A DNA stretch of 64,000 nucleotides from Paralithodes platypus (lineage: Eukaryota > Arthropoda > Malacostraca > Decapoda > Lithodidae): assembly GCA_032716605.1 (NCBI GenBank), contig CM064571.1:12097220-12161219 (forward strand). Reading direction: 5' to 3'. The notes under the pieces were generated by a model, which made no database searches, was not told where the DNA came from, and was given only the letters and a program-made list of their open reading frames with translations. A program made the position numbers and the translations under genes. Positions 9,612 to 21,012 of the stretch are shown piece by piece; position 1 is the first letter of the stretch, and the number at the start of each line of letters is the position of its first letter.

Positions 9612-10484
9612 TCCGATAAGTAATACTCTCAATCATTGTTTTGCTTCCGTTTTCACAGAGGAAGCTTTATATACCATTCCTCCTATTCTGCCGGTCCAAA
9701 TAAACAACTGTGACACCCTTCGCAACACAGAAATAAACAACTGTGACACCCTTCGCAACACAGAAATAAACAACTGTGACACCCTTCGCAACACAGAAAT
9801 AAACAACTGTGACACCCTTCGCAACACAGAAATAAACAACTGTGACACCCTTCGCAACACAGAATAAACAACTGTGACACCCTTCGCAACACAGAAATAA
9901 ACAACTGTGACACCCTTCGCAACACAGAAATAAACAACTGTGACACCCTTCGCAACACAGAAATAAACAACTGTGACCCCCTTCGCAACACAGAAATAAA
10001 CAACTGTGACACCTTCGCAACACAGAAATAACAACTGTGACACCCTTCGCAACACAGAAATAAACAACTGTGACCCCTTCGCAACACAGAAATAAACAAC
10101 TGTGACACCCTTCGCAACACAGAAATAACAACTGTGACACCCTTCGCAACACAGAAATAACAACTGTGACACCCTTCGCAACACAGAAATAAACAACTGT
10201 GACACCCTTCGCAACACAGAAATAAACAACTGTGACACCCTTCGCAACACAGAAATAAACAACTGTGACACCCTTCGCAACACAGAAATAAACAACTGTG
10301 ACACCCTTCGCAACACAGAAATAAACAACTGTGACACCCTTCGCAACACAGAAATAAACAACTGTGACACCCTTCGCAACACAGAAATTACAGAATCAGA
10401 TGTTTTAGATGCTTTAAACAAATTTCAACATAACAAGTTGCCTAGATTCGATAACATTTCACCAAAAGTTATTAAAGAAATGTA
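9612..10484 (+). pseudogene. LINE reverse-transcriptase N-terminal region, expanded by a minisatellite
   Basis: In one plus-strand frame the sequence reads NTLNHCFASVFTEEALYT upstream of the array and, after it, EITESDVLDALNKFQHNKLP then ISPKVIKEM and a stop. The first piece resembles the segment just before the RT of CR1/Jockey-type LINEs (YFASVFTEED) and the second the start of the RT domain (LNKLK.NKSPGPDGI..RVLKE). Between them an 11-residue unit, INNCDTLRNTE, is repeated about 21 times by a 33-bp array. Some units have lost one or more bases, so the frame is broken. The rest of the RT is missing. Confidence 0.65.
9697..10388. repeat. 33-bp minisatellite, about 21 copies
   Basis: Unit AATAAACAACTGTGACACCC then TTCGCAACACAGA. 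Variants are mostly one- or few-base deletions (for example near 9862, 10012, 10030 and 10072). The minus-strand frame of 262 codons over it is a shadow of the repeat. Confidence 0.95.
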
Positions 10485-10938
10485 ATCCATTAACTCATCT
10501 GTTTAATCAAACAATGCAATGCAACCACCATGATTAATCCTCCGACTGCAACAATTCTCCCTACCGATGTTTGCTTGGAGTTACCGCCTAATGCAATTGG
10601 TTGGGACTGTAAACGAACTATATATCTATTAAGGCCGGTCACCGTTTTTGTTTTAATCTTTCTCTCCTTTTCTTTCATTCCCTGGCTTGTATCCATTCTG
10701 CCCCATTCAGCAAATTGTTTTAAGACTTGTATCCCCATCCAGGTGTCGATTTCTTCCTAGCTAGCGATAGCGAGCCAGCATTGTATGGAGAAATCCGAGA
10801 TATTTTTCTATCGAAAAATTTGCAAATTTAACTTGCTGTCAAAACAAAAAATATATACGGTACATGCTGGCTCGCTACCGCTCACCAGGAAAATATTGGC
10901 ACCTGGCTGGGGGTGAGCGTCTTAAAACAGTAGGCTGA

Positions 10939-12976
10939 TTTTTTTTTTTTTCTATGTGAGTGAGGGAGGCAAAAGGCAGAACTGCCTATACGCGATTGCC
11001 TCCCCCATAGTTGAAAGAGTGACAGGACCAAAATCAAGGAACGTTCGAACCAAAATGCCTGGACACACAGAGTTTGAAGCAATTTAAGTCATAGGAAGAG
11101 GGAAAGACTGATTCTGGGAGAGAGTTCCAGAGCTCAGCTGTTGAATAGAAGAAAGTCTGAGAGTAACGTTTCACTCTTGGGTTGGAGAGTTGCACAGAGT
11201 AGGGGTGGGATTGTGTTGCAAGACTGGTACCACGTGCCCTACGTAAGGGAGGTGGTATACACTGGGAAAGCTCTGAGGAACACTGATTATTATAGTAGCG
11301 ATAGAATAGCGAGAGATGAAACATTGCGGCGAAGAGAGAGAGATTGCAGAGAGTTGGTGAGTGGACGGGAGTTAATGATACGAAAGGCCTTCCTTTCAAT
11401 TTTGTCTAGGAGAGCGGTGTGAGAGGAACCTCCCCACACATGTGAACAATACTCAATACAAGGACGCACTATGCCCCTGTACAGACCAAGAAGCTATGCA
11501 GGGGTAAAGAACCCCCTAAAGCGGTTGAGCACACCCAGTTTCTGGGAGGCTGCCTTAGCAAGACTGGTAATATGGTCCTTCCAACTGAGAACAGAAGAAA
11601 AAGAGACACCAAGAATATTGAGAGAAGATGAAGGATTGATTTTTGTATTGTTGAAGAATAAGGGATAGCCCGCAAGGAGATCCTGACGGGTAGATAGATG
11701 GAGAAATTGGGTTTTGGAAGCATTAAAGGTAACAAGGTTTTCTCTGCCCCAATAGGAGAGAGTAGTTAGATCAGATTTTAAGTGTTCTATGGCTTCATTC
11801 CGTTTGTCGTTGAGGAATTGCTGGCTGGGGCGTTCTGAAAAACTAATGGAGTAGTGTAAGGTTGAGTCGTCTGCATATGAATGGATGGGAATTGAGGTAC
11901 AGTTGAGAAGATCATTTATAAAAATTAGAAAGAGAATAGGAGATAGGACAGAGCCCTGAGGAACACCGGAGTTTATAGGGTGAGGAAGTGAGCGATGGCT
12001 GTCCATAACCGCAGCTATGTAACGGCCAGAGAGGAAATTAGATACAAAGGCACAGATGGAGGGATAGAAACCGAAGGAGGGTAGTTTAGAAATTAAAGAT
12101 TTGTACCAGACTCTATCGAAGTCTTTCGATATGTCTAGTGCAATAGAAAAAGTCTCGCCGAAGTCCCGAAAGGAGGATGACCAAGAGTTAGTAAGATATG
12201 AAAGAAGATCACCAGTAGAGCGACCCTTAACCTCTGAAGTGCGCATGGGGGGTATGAGACACCACATTCCTGTGCTGACGTATTTGAGCTGTTCCCATCA
12301 CTAAAATATTTATTTTACCATAAATAACATTAATACTTATCCATATGCGCCTATTATAGGTTGATTATAAAGGTATTAACCTGTTACAATAATAAAACAA
12401 GTGGAAACAGCGTTTGGATGGTCAAAATCGGCGATACAGGCCGGGAGTTACACAATGTATAGCTGAGGCAACCTCCCAGCCCACCACTTTCCTCCACCTC
12501 TGGAGAGAGACTGTCGATCAATACTCTCTCTCTCTCTCTTGCACTCGCTTGCTAACAGTGATGACAACGCCCTGCTACCAACTCGCTAATGTTAGCACGA
12601 AAATAGACCACAGGAAAAGGGAATAACAGGGAAAATAGGTGATAACTGAAGGAGGGGAGGAAACTGGGGAAGGAGGGGAGGTAGAGGAGTGATATTTGGC
12701 ATGGCCCAGGGGCAAAAAAAAAAAAAATAAAAAAAAAAAAAAAAAAAAACAAAAAAAAAAAATTCGGTGTTTTAAAATGATTTTTTTTTTCCCCTGACTC
12801 TTAAGAGTCTTCCGCAGTCCGCCGGGGGAACTCTTAAGAGTCTTCCGGCAGTTCCCGGGTTAAGGAAGCCATACTGGCGATCTGAGAGCAGATTATGAGA
12901 AGAGAAATGCTTAAGAAATTTAGAAGCAAGAATAGTTTCAAAAACTTTAGAAATACAAGAGATGAGAGCAATTGGA
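10939..12976 (-). pseudogene. Jockey/CR1-type LINE, 5' truncated, inserted in B2
   Basis: On the minus strand the copy ends in an A-run (T-run at 10939-10951). RT motifs are visible: IALDISKDFDRVW (motif A), GVPQGSVLSPILFLIFINDL (motif B) and SYADDSTLHY (catalytic YADD), followed by a C-terminal part ending with FFYSTAELWNSLPESVFPSS. The C-terminal text resembles LINEs I know from decapod crustaceans. Frames are broken between RT core and tail. A 629-bp TTAA element interrupts it at 12231; beyond that the LINE continues for 110 bp to its truncated 5' end. A longer copy of the same family lies at 35046-38262. Confidence 0.85.
12231..12859. mobile_element. Unnamed element inserted at a TTAA in the LINE
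   Basis: The uninterrupted LINE at 36345-36360 reads CGACCCTTAAGGAAGCC. Here CGACCCTTAA (to 12230) is followed by 629 bp beginning CCTCTGAAGTGCGC and ending GTTCCCGGG, then TTAAGGAAGCC. The TTAA is therefore duplicated. The ends pair only weakly. The interior holds a (TC)n run, an A-rich stretch at 12714-12763 and two copies of ACTCTTAAGAGTCTTCCG. No transposase frame. Confidence 0.8.
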
Positions 12977-13113
12977 CGAATGGGGCCGAATGGATAAAAG
13001 CCAAAGAGAGAGGGAGAGAAAGAGAAAACAAGCGAGGTGGGCTCCCTTAAATGACGATATCGCGAAGCTCTCCACCCTCCCTCTCCCTCAATTATGTGTT
13101 ATAAACAGTGAGT

Positions 13114-16100
13114 CAAATATTGTGTAGAGGAGTCATATTACAGTCATTGTATAATATTGTGTAGAGGAGTCATATTACAGTCATTGTATAATGTTGTGTA
13201 GAGGAGTCATATTACAGTCATTGCATAATATTGTGTAGAGGAGTCATATTACAGTCATTGTATAATATTGTGTAGAGGAGTCATATTACAGTCATTGTGT
13301 AGAGGAGTCATATTACAGTCATTGTGTAGAGGAGTCATATTACAGTCATTGTGTAGAGGAGTCATATTACAGTCATTGTATAATATTGTGTAGAAGAGTC
13401 ATATTACAGTCATTGTATAATATTGTGTAGAGGAGTCATATTACAGTCATTGTATAATATTGTGTAGAGGAGTCATATTACAGTCATTGTATAATATTGT
13501 GTAGAGGAGTCATAGTACAGTCATTGTATAATATTGTGTAGAGGAGTCATATTACAGTCATTGTATAATATTGTGTAGAGGAGTCATAGTACAGTCATTG
13601 TATAATATTGTGTAGAGGAGTCATAGTACAGTCATTGTATAATATTGTGTAGAGGAGTCATATTACAGTCATTGTATAATATTGTGTAGAGGAGTCATAT
13701 TACAGTCATTGTATAATATTGTGTAGAGGAGTCATAGTACAGTCATTGTATAATATTGTGTAGAGGAGTCATATTACAGTCATTGTATAATGTTGTGTAG
13801 AGGAGTCATATTACAGTCATTGTATAATATTGTGTAGAGGAGTCATATTACAGTCATTATATAATATTGTGTAGAGGAGTCATATTACAGTCATTGTGTA
13901 GAGGAGTCATATTACAGTCATTGTATAATGTTGTGTAGAGGAGTCATATTACAGTCATTGTATAATATTGTGTAGAGGAGTCATATTACAGTCATTGTAT
14001 AATATTGTGTAGAGGAGTCATATTACAGTCATTGTATAATATTGTGTAGAGGAGTCATATTACAGTCATTGTATAATATTGTGTAGAGGAGTCATAGTAC
14101 AGTCATTGTATAATGTTGTGTAGAGGAGTCATATTACAGTCATTGTGTAGAGGAGTCATATTACAGTCATTGTATAATATTGTGTAGAAGAGTCATATTA
14201 CAGTCATTGTATAATATTGTGTAGAGGAGTCATATTACAGTCATTGTGTAGAGGAGTCATATTACAGTCATTGTATAATGTTGTGTAGAGGAGTCATATT
14301 ACAGTCATTGTATAATATTGTGTAGAGGAGTCATATTACAGTCATTGTATAATATTGTGTAGAGGAGTCATATTACAGTCATTGTGTAGAGGAGTCATAT
14401 TACAGTCATTGTATAATGTTGTGTAGAGGAGTCATATTACAGTCATTGTATAATGTTGTGTAGAGGAGTCATATTACAGTCATTGTATAATATGTGTAGA
14501 GGAGTCATATTACAGTCATTGTGTAGAGGAGTCATATTACAGTCATTGTATAATGTTGTGTAGAGGAGTCATATTACAGTCATTGTATAATGTTGTGTAG
14601 AGGAGTCATATTACAGTCATTGTATAATATTGTGTAGAGGAGTCATATTACAGTCATTGTGTAGAGGAGTCATAGTACAGTCATTGTATAATGTTGTGTA
14701 GAGGAGTCATATTACAGTCATTGTATAATGTTGTGTAGAGGAGTCATATTACAGTCATTGTATAATGTTGTGTAGAGGAGTCATATTACAGTCATTGTAT
14801 AATATTGTGTAGAGGAGTCATATTACAGTCATTGTATAATATTGTGTAGAGGAGTCATATTACAGTCATTGTGTAGAGGAGTCATATTACAGTCATTGTA
14901 TAATGTTGTGTAGAGGAGTCATATTACAGTCATTGTATAATATTGTGTAGAGGAGTAATATTACAGTCATTGTGTAGAGGAGTCATAGTACAGTCATTAT
15001 ATAATATTGTGTAGAGGAGTCATATTACAGTCATTGTATAATATTGTGTAGAGGAGTCATATTACAGTCATTGTGTAGAGGAGTCATATTACAGTCATTG
15101 TATAATGTTGTGTAGAGGAGTCATATTACAGTCATTGTATAATATTGTGTAGAGGAGTCATATTACAGTCATTGTGTAGAGGAGTCATATTACAGTCATT
15201 GTATAATATTGTGTAGAGGAGTCATATTACAGTCATTATATAATATTGTGTAGAGGAGTCATATTACAGTCATTGTGTAGAGGAGTCATATTACAGTCAT
15301 TGTATAATGTTGTGTAGAGGAGTCATATTACAGTCATTGTATAATATTGTGTAGAGGAGTCATATTACAGTCATTGTGTAGAGGAGTCATATTACAGTCA
15401 TTGTATAATGTTGTGTAGAGGAGTCATATTACAGTCATTGTATAATGTTGTGTAGAGGAGTCATATTACAGTCATTGTATAATATTGTGTAGAGGAGTCA
15501 TATTACAGTCATTGTGTAGAGGAGTCATATTACAGTCATTGTATAATGTTGTGTAGAGGAGTCATATTACAGTCATTGTATAATATTGTGTAGAGGAGTC
15601 ATATTACAGTCATTGTGTAGAGGAGTCATATTACAGTCATTGTATAATGTTGTGTAGAGGAGTCATATTACAGTCATTATATAATATTGTGTAGAGGAGT
15701 CATATTACAGTCATTGTGTAGAGGAGTCATATTACAGTCATTGTATAATATTGTGTAGAGGAGTCATATTACAGTCATTGTATAATATTGTGTAGAGGAG
15801 TCATATTACAGTCATTGTGTAGAGGAGTCATATTACAGTCATTGTATAATGTTGTGTAGAGGAGTCATATTACAGTCATTGTATAATATTGTGTAGAGGA
15901 GTCATATTACAGTCATTATATAATATTGTGTAGAGGAGTCATATTACAGTCATTGTGTAGAGGAGTCATATTACAGTCATTGTATAATATTGTGTAGAGG
16001 AGTCATATTACAGTCATTGTATAATATTGTGTAGAGGAGTCATATTACAGTCATTGTATAATGTTGTGTAGAGGAGTCATATTACAGTCATTGTATAATA

Positions 16101-17976
16101 TTGTGTAGAGGAGTCATAGTACAGTCATTGTATAATATTGTGTAGAGGAGTCATAGTACAGTCATTGTATAATATTGTGTAGAGGAGTCATAGTACAGTC
16201 ATTGTATAATATTGTGTAGAGGAGTCATATTACAGTCATTGTGTAGAGGAGTCATATTACAGTCATTGTATAATGTTGTGTAGAGGAGTCATATTACAGT
16301 CATTGTATAATATTGTGTAGAGGAGTCATATTACAGTCATTGTGTAGAGGAGTCATATTACAGTCATTGTATAATGTTGTGTAGAGGAGTCATATTACAG
16401 TCATTGTATAATATTGTGTAGAGGAGTCATATTACAGTCATTGTGTAGAGGAGTCATATTACAGTCATTGTATAATGTTGTGTAGAGGAGTCATATTACA
16501 GTCATTGTATAATGTTGTGTAGAGGAGTCATATTACAGTCATTGTATAATATTGTGTAGAGGAGTCATATTACAGTCATTGTGTAGAGGAGTCATAGTAC
16601 AGTCATTATATAATATTGTGTAGAGGAGTCATATTACAGTCATTGTATAATATTGTGTAGAGGAGTCATATTACAGTCATTGTGTAGAGGAGTCATATTA
16701 CAGTCATTGTATAATGTTGTGTAGAGGAGTCATATTACAGTCATTGTATAATATTGTGTAGAGGAGTCATATTACAGTCATTATATAATATTGTGTAGAG
16801 GAGTCATATTACAGTCATTGTGTAGAGGAGTCATATTACAGTCATTGTATAATGTTGTGTAGAGGAGTCATATTACAGTCATTGTATAATATTGTGTAGA
16901 GGAGTCATATTACAGTCATTGTATAATATTGTGTAGAGGAGTCATATTACAGTCATTGTATAATATTGTGTAGAGGAGTCATATTACAGTCATTGTATAA
17001 TATTGTGTAGAGGAGTCATAGTACAGTCATTGTATAATATTGTGTAGAGGAGTCATAGTACAGTCATTGTATAATATTGTGTAGAGGAGTCATATTACAG
17101 TCATTGTATAATATTGTGTAGAGGAGTCATATTACAGTCATTGTATAATATTGTGTAGAGGAGTCATAGTACAGTCATTGTATAATATTGTGTAGAGGAG
17201 TCATATTACAGTCATTGTATAATGTTGTGTAGAGGAGTCATATTACAGTCATTGTCTATTGTGTAGAGGAGTCATATTACAGTCATTGTATAATATTGTG
17301 TAGAGGAGTCATAGTACAGTCATTGTATAATATTGTGTAGAGGAGTCATATTACAGTCATTGTGTAGAGGAGTCATATTACAGTCATTGTGTAGAGGAGT
17401 CATATTACAGTCATTGTGTAGAGGAGTCATATTACAGTCATTGTATAATGTTGTGTAGAGGAGTCATATTACAGTCATTGTATAATATTGTGTAGAGGAG
17501 TCATAGTACAGTCATTGTATAATATTGTGTAGAGGAGTCATATTACAGTCATTGTGTAGAGGAGTCATAGTACAGTCATTGTATAATATTGTGTAGAGGA
17601 GTCATAGTACAGTCATTGTATAATATTGTGTAGAGGAGTCATAGTACAGTCATTGTATAATATTGTGTAGAGGAGTCATATTACAGTCATTGTGTAGAGG
17701 AGTCATAGTACAGTCATTGTATAATATTGTGTAGAGGAGTCATAGTACAGTCATTGTATAATATTGTGTAGAGGAGTCATAGTACAGTCATTGTATAATA
17801 TTGTGTAGAGGAGTCATAGTACAGTCATTGTATAATATTGTGTAGAGGAGTCATATTACAGTCATTGTGTAGAGGAGTCATATTACAGTCATTGTATAAT
17901 ATTGTGTAGAGGAGTCATAGTACAGTCATTGTATAATATTGTGTAGAGGAGTCATATTACAGTCATTGTATAATGT
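13114..17976. repeat. Two-length minisatellite array (37 bp and 27 bp), about 4.9 kb
   Basis: The long unit is ATTGTATAATATTGTGTAG then AGGAGTCATATTACAGTC (37 bp). The short unit lacks ten bases (one ATTGTATAAT), as expected from recombination between the two ATTGT direct repeats. Long and short units alternate in recurring orders, with marker variants (AATGTTG, CATAGTACAG, ATTATATAAT) that repeat along the array, indicating higher-order structure. Frames are closed by stops. The array lies between copies B2 and B3. Confidence 0.95.
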
Positions 17977-17989
17977 TGCTCTCTATGTT

Positions 17990-18374
17990 TTAAGGGGGGT
18001 CACCTGCTTCTTTCCCTTGCTCTCCTTTTCTCTCTTTCTCTGGCTTGTATCCATTCGGCCCCCTTCAGCCAACTCTTTTAATACTTTTATCCTCATTCAG
18101 GTGTTGATTTCTTCCTGGCGAGCGATAGCGAGCCAGCATTGTATGGAGAAATCCAGTGTACCCGGAAACATATTTCTATCGAAAAATGTACAAATTTAGC
18201 TTGCTGTCAAAAACAAATATATATATATATGCTAGTTCGCTACCGCTCGCCAGAAATATAATGACACCTGGATGGGGGTAAACGTCTTAAAACAATAGGC
18301 TGAATGGGGCCGAATAGATACAATCCAAAGAGAGAGGGAGAGAAAGAGATAACAAACGAGGTGGGCTCCCTTAA
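17990..18374 (-). mobile_element. Family B TTAA element, copy B3
   Basis: From TTAAGGGGGGTCACCTGC to GAGGTGGGCTCCCTTAA. Contains CTGGCGAGCGATAGCGAGCC, TA run, inverted CGCTACCGCTCGCCAG and long pyrimidine/purine subterminal tracts. The GC hairpin is eroded (CCAGTGTACCCGG). Confidence 0.9.
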
Positions 18375-18516
18375 AGTCACCCATAGTCATAAATAACACA
18401 TAGAAATAATTAAAAGGAAGTAGATATTTTTCATGTTGTTTTGCTCTGATAATTATTCAGCCAAATATTTGTTTGTAGTCATTATCAACTACATATAGTA
18501 ATTACCATGACTACCA

Positions 18517-18853
18517 TTAAGGGGAGGTTTTTAGTGTGTTTCCTAGACTTCCATCAAGCTTGAAATTACACCCCCTTAACCCCCTTTCAAGAATAAATTT
18601 GTACATTTTTCGGTAGAAAAATGTCCCGGCCGAAGGCCACTTCCTCTTAAATTACAGGCTCGCTATCGCTCGCCAGGAAAAAATCGACACCTAAATGGGA
18701 CGAAAGGTCTTAAAAGTGACATAAATTGGGTGAAAGTTCTTAAAATCGCCAAACTAATGGGGCGAACGTCTTAAAATCTCAAAAGCAATGGGGCTAAACA
18801 TGAGGGAGAAAGGGGTAAAGATAAAAATCTCTCAAGTGGAAATCTCCCCTTAA
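18517..18853 (+). mobile_element. Family A TTAA element, copy A6
   Basis: Complete: TTAAGGGGAGGTTTTTAG to GGAAATCTCCCCTTAA. Four modules with TCTTAAAA-type cores at 30-32 bp spacing and the core hairpin CCCGGCCGAAGGCC are present. Its right TTAA touches element K1. Confidence 0.92.
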
Positions 18854-19063
18854 AGCCGGTATCACACGAGCGCTTTTTCCCTCAACATTTATCCTCAACA
18901 CTGGTCTGGAAGCTTCTGAGGTCAACATTTAAAGTAGTCCTCCCGCTAAAATTCATCTATCAACAGTCTAGATTCCGATACCAATGTAAAATATTTCAGA
19001 AATGTTGCCAGAAAAATGTTGATCTCTAAATGTTGCCTATAAAAGCTCTGGTGTGATACCGAC
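18854..19063. mobile_element. Family K inverted-repeat MITE, copy K1
   Basis: Terminal inverted repeats of about 38 bp: left GCCGGTATCACACGAGCGC, right end mirrors it as GAGC...TGTGATACCGAC. Inner inverted segments CAACATTTA and TAAATGTTG. A second copy is at 43293. TTA-type flanks (seen in K2) suggest a PIF/Harbinger-like target, but this is uncertain. Confidence 0.75.
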
Positions 19064-19631
19064 TCATCAGCCTTGGTCGGCAACCTGTCTAGGGGAGTAA
19101 ACCTGATGCAAATCGGTACTGCTTACATAAGGGTGAAGCAGGTTATGCTTGGTTCACACATTCACGTATATGCTCCCGACAGCTCCCGTACGAAGGTTTA
19201 TTGGTAGTTGGCACCCGAATATTGGTAGTTTGGTCAAACGTAAGGGCATATTACGCAAAACGTAAATGAAATTGTGTACAGTCGGGGGGGGGGGGAGGGT
19301 ACGCATGGCGGGAGTAGCCACGCGGGTCGGGGAGGCAGTTTGTGCGGGCGATGCCGCCCGGTATGTCTTGAAATTCGAATCAGATACGTGGCTTGCGCTC
19401 ACGTATGTCAAAAGTCGGGAACTATTACGACCGTCCGGCCTACCACGGCCGTCTGACGGTCTGACGGGAGCAGCCCCGTCAGACGTAGCCGCTCGCACGT
19501 CAGACGTGAGCTGCTCCCGTCAATCGTAAAATATTCCCGTCAAACGGGAAAGTTTACGTTCGTCGGGAAGTATACGGCAACACCGTCGCACTGCGGGCGG
19601 GCGGGAAGACGCGGCAACGATGTACGGGGGG

Positions 19632-19667
19632 TATATAAGGACCAGCGGGACACACTGCCGTCAGTCA
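19632..19667 (+). promoter_or_regulatory. TATA box and TCAGT initiator of the Harbinger plus-strand gene
   Basis: TATATAAG at about 19632 is followed about 30 bp downstream by GTCAGTC, which contains the arthropod initiator TCAGT. The ATG lies about 105 bp further down in CACCATGAAT. Spacing is typical for a TATA/Inr core promoter. No experimental support is visible. Confidence 0.6.
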
Positions 19668-19767
19668 TACCTCTCACCATACCGGAGCAACAACCTACAG
19701 CCAACCCTGTCACCCTGTCACCCTGCCACCCTCTGCATGCTGCCCTGCCCTGCCCTGCCCTGTCACC

Positions 19768-20010
19768 ATGAATAGCAAGAAAAGCGGGAACAAGGTCAGG
19801 AAGGTTTCCCCTCCCACCTCGACGCCTGCCACCTCTCCGCCTGCCCCCTCGACGCCTGCGACCTCTCCGCCTGCCACCTCTCCGCCTGCCCCCTCGACGC
19901 CTGCCACCTCTCCGCCTGCCCCATCGACATCTGCCACCTCACCGCCTGCCCCCTCGATGCCTGGCACCTCCAACTCTGCTGAGCAGGCAGATTTGTTGAT
20001 CAACAAGTGA
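19768..20010 (+). CDS. Truncated Harbinger accessory-gene start, Pro/Ser/Thr-rich
   Basis: An 80-codon frame starting in a good context (CACCATGA). Residues 1-12 are basic (MNSKKSGNKVRK, a possible nuclear signal). Residues 13-70 are degenerate repeats of TPATSPPAPS encoded by a 30-bp repeat. It ends LLINK-stop directly at a 14-bp palindrome, TTGTTGATCAACAA (19993-20006), near which the minus-strand transposase frame also ends. I infer it is the first part of the second Harbinger gene, whose DNA-binding domain would have lain in the deleted middle. No domain is recognisable in what remains. Confidence 0.5.
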   Translation: MNSKKSGNKVRKVSPPTSTPATSPPAPSTPATSPPATSPPAPSTPATSPPAPSTSATSPPAPSMPGTSNSAEQADLLINK

Positions 20011-20299
20011 AGTTCTTGTACATGTGTAGACATTCTCTGGCCAACTCTTCCATCAGGTTCTCATAATGGCCATGTTCAAGCCTTCGTTGCAGATAAGGCC
20101 ACACCCACACTGTCCTCTTGCTCCTTTCCTTCTTGTCTTGTTCCTCTTGATGGATGTAGTTTGCTATTGCAAGTAGTTTTAAGATTTCTATGTAGGAAAG
20201 GATCCATTTCATTAGCCGCGTGTTATGCCTGTTCTCCGGTTTGATTAGGGAGTTCACAAAATTTAACTCCTCCAGGATGAATTCCGTGATGTTGTTCAT
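20000..20299 (-). pseudogene. N-terminal part of a PIF/Harbinger DDE transposase
   Basis: 99 codons from ATG in CGGCACCATGAAC. Residues 62-96 (RTVWVWPYLQRRLEHGHYEN then LMEELARECLHMYKNF) match the conserved N-terminal motif of Harbinger transposases and HARBI1 (W-V-R-PWLQRR..G.Y..L..EL....F.NF.RM). The frame stops right after this motif, and the DDE catalytic domain is absent, so this copy cannot make an active enzyme. Its upstream region, 20300-20786, would hold the promoter. The original gene would have run leftwards through the deleted centre. Confidence 0.7.
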
Positions 20300-20967
20300 G
20301 GTGCCGAGGAAGGAGTGGGAATGGCAAAGGTGTGGCCAGTCCTGCCCTTTTGTAGTTCCCAGATTCCAACCAATACCTACGTGGTTAACAAAGACTGTCT
20401 TTGTCTGTGTTTGGACAGACGGGGTTTGCCTACGATTGTCCGGAACCGGTCCAGGTAGGTCCTAAACAATCCCAAGACGTACGGCCTCAGCTACGCAGGT
20501 CTTGTGGGGGCGTGGCATGGGCGTGGTCTGTGTTCCCGCAAATCGGGCAGCCCATGCGGACGAACGGGGACATGCTTACGCAAGTCGCAAACACGTACGT
20601 AGTTCATTACGACTACATTACGACTGACGTAACAATGGCCCCGTCACGGTACGTCTGTCGGGAAAATGCAATAATCGTGGTGATACGGGCGTACACGGCG
20701 GGACTACTCCCGTCAGAACACAAAATTGGCGATTACGCCTGACGGGAGCTGTCGGGAGCAATATACGTGAATGTGTGAACCAAGCATTAGTGGATGGACT
20801 AGCCGAACACCATTGTAGAAAAATAGTGCAAAAATGATACATAAAGGGCCTCGGAGTTGGGCGGATCCTAAATTGAGTGGCAATCCTGTAAATCCTTCAG
20901 TAAACTGGCATGGATTGTCCCTCTTACAGGTGATAGGTCCACATGGGGCCACATGTATGGCCACCCT

Positions 20968-21012
20968 AATTAAGGGGAGTAAGGCGTCCGGCAATAGATA
21001 GATAGATACGTA
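20968..21012 (+). mobile_element. Short RTE-type LINE 3' tail
   Basis: GGCGTCCGGCAATAGATAGATAGATA is the same 3' end seen on RTE-type copies at 27340-27383 and, inverted, 32939-32965. Only about 40 bp remain, a severely 5'-truncated insertion. It follows a TTAAGGGGAG that may be a family A remnant. Confidence 0.5.

Larger units (their letters stand above)
10629..13050 (-). mobile_element. Family B TTAA element, copy B2, split by a LINE
   Basis: Left piece 10629-10938 begins TTAAGGCCGGTCACCG and ends in the right-arm text AAAACAGTAGGCTGA. Right piece 12978-13050 continues with GAATGGGGCCGAATGG and ends GTGGGCTCCCTTAA. The continuity of the two pieces across 2.0 kb shows that the LINE entered an existing B copy. 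TTAA at both outer ends. Confidence 0.88.
19146..20786. mobile_element. PIF/Harbinger element, internally deleted (H)
   Basis: 1,641 bp with inverted ends starting TGCTTGGTTCACACATTCAC, about 45 bp long, and the 3-bp TTA flanking both sides (19143-19145, 20787-20789), the usual PIF/Harbinger target duplication. Inside are the 5' parts of two convergent genes: a plus-strand Pro/Ser/Thr-rich protein and a minus-strand transposase N-terminus. Autonomous Harbingers typically carry two genes (a DDE transposase and an accessory Myb/SANT-type protein). Both reading frames end near 20000-20010, so the middle, including the catalytic domain, is gone. Confidence 0.85.

Noticed and set aside
9633..10421. 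262-codon minus-strand frame and overlapping frames
   Set aside because: Shadow of the 33-bp array; the meaningful frame is the plus-strand LINE frame.
13114..17976. Centromeric satellite
   Set aside because: Only 4.9 kb, short units and surrounded by dispersed elements; nothing in the window supports a centromere.
20401..20742. 113-codon plus frame inside the Harbinger element
   Set aside because: It overlaps the upstream region of the transposase gene and the inverted end, with no recognisable domain.
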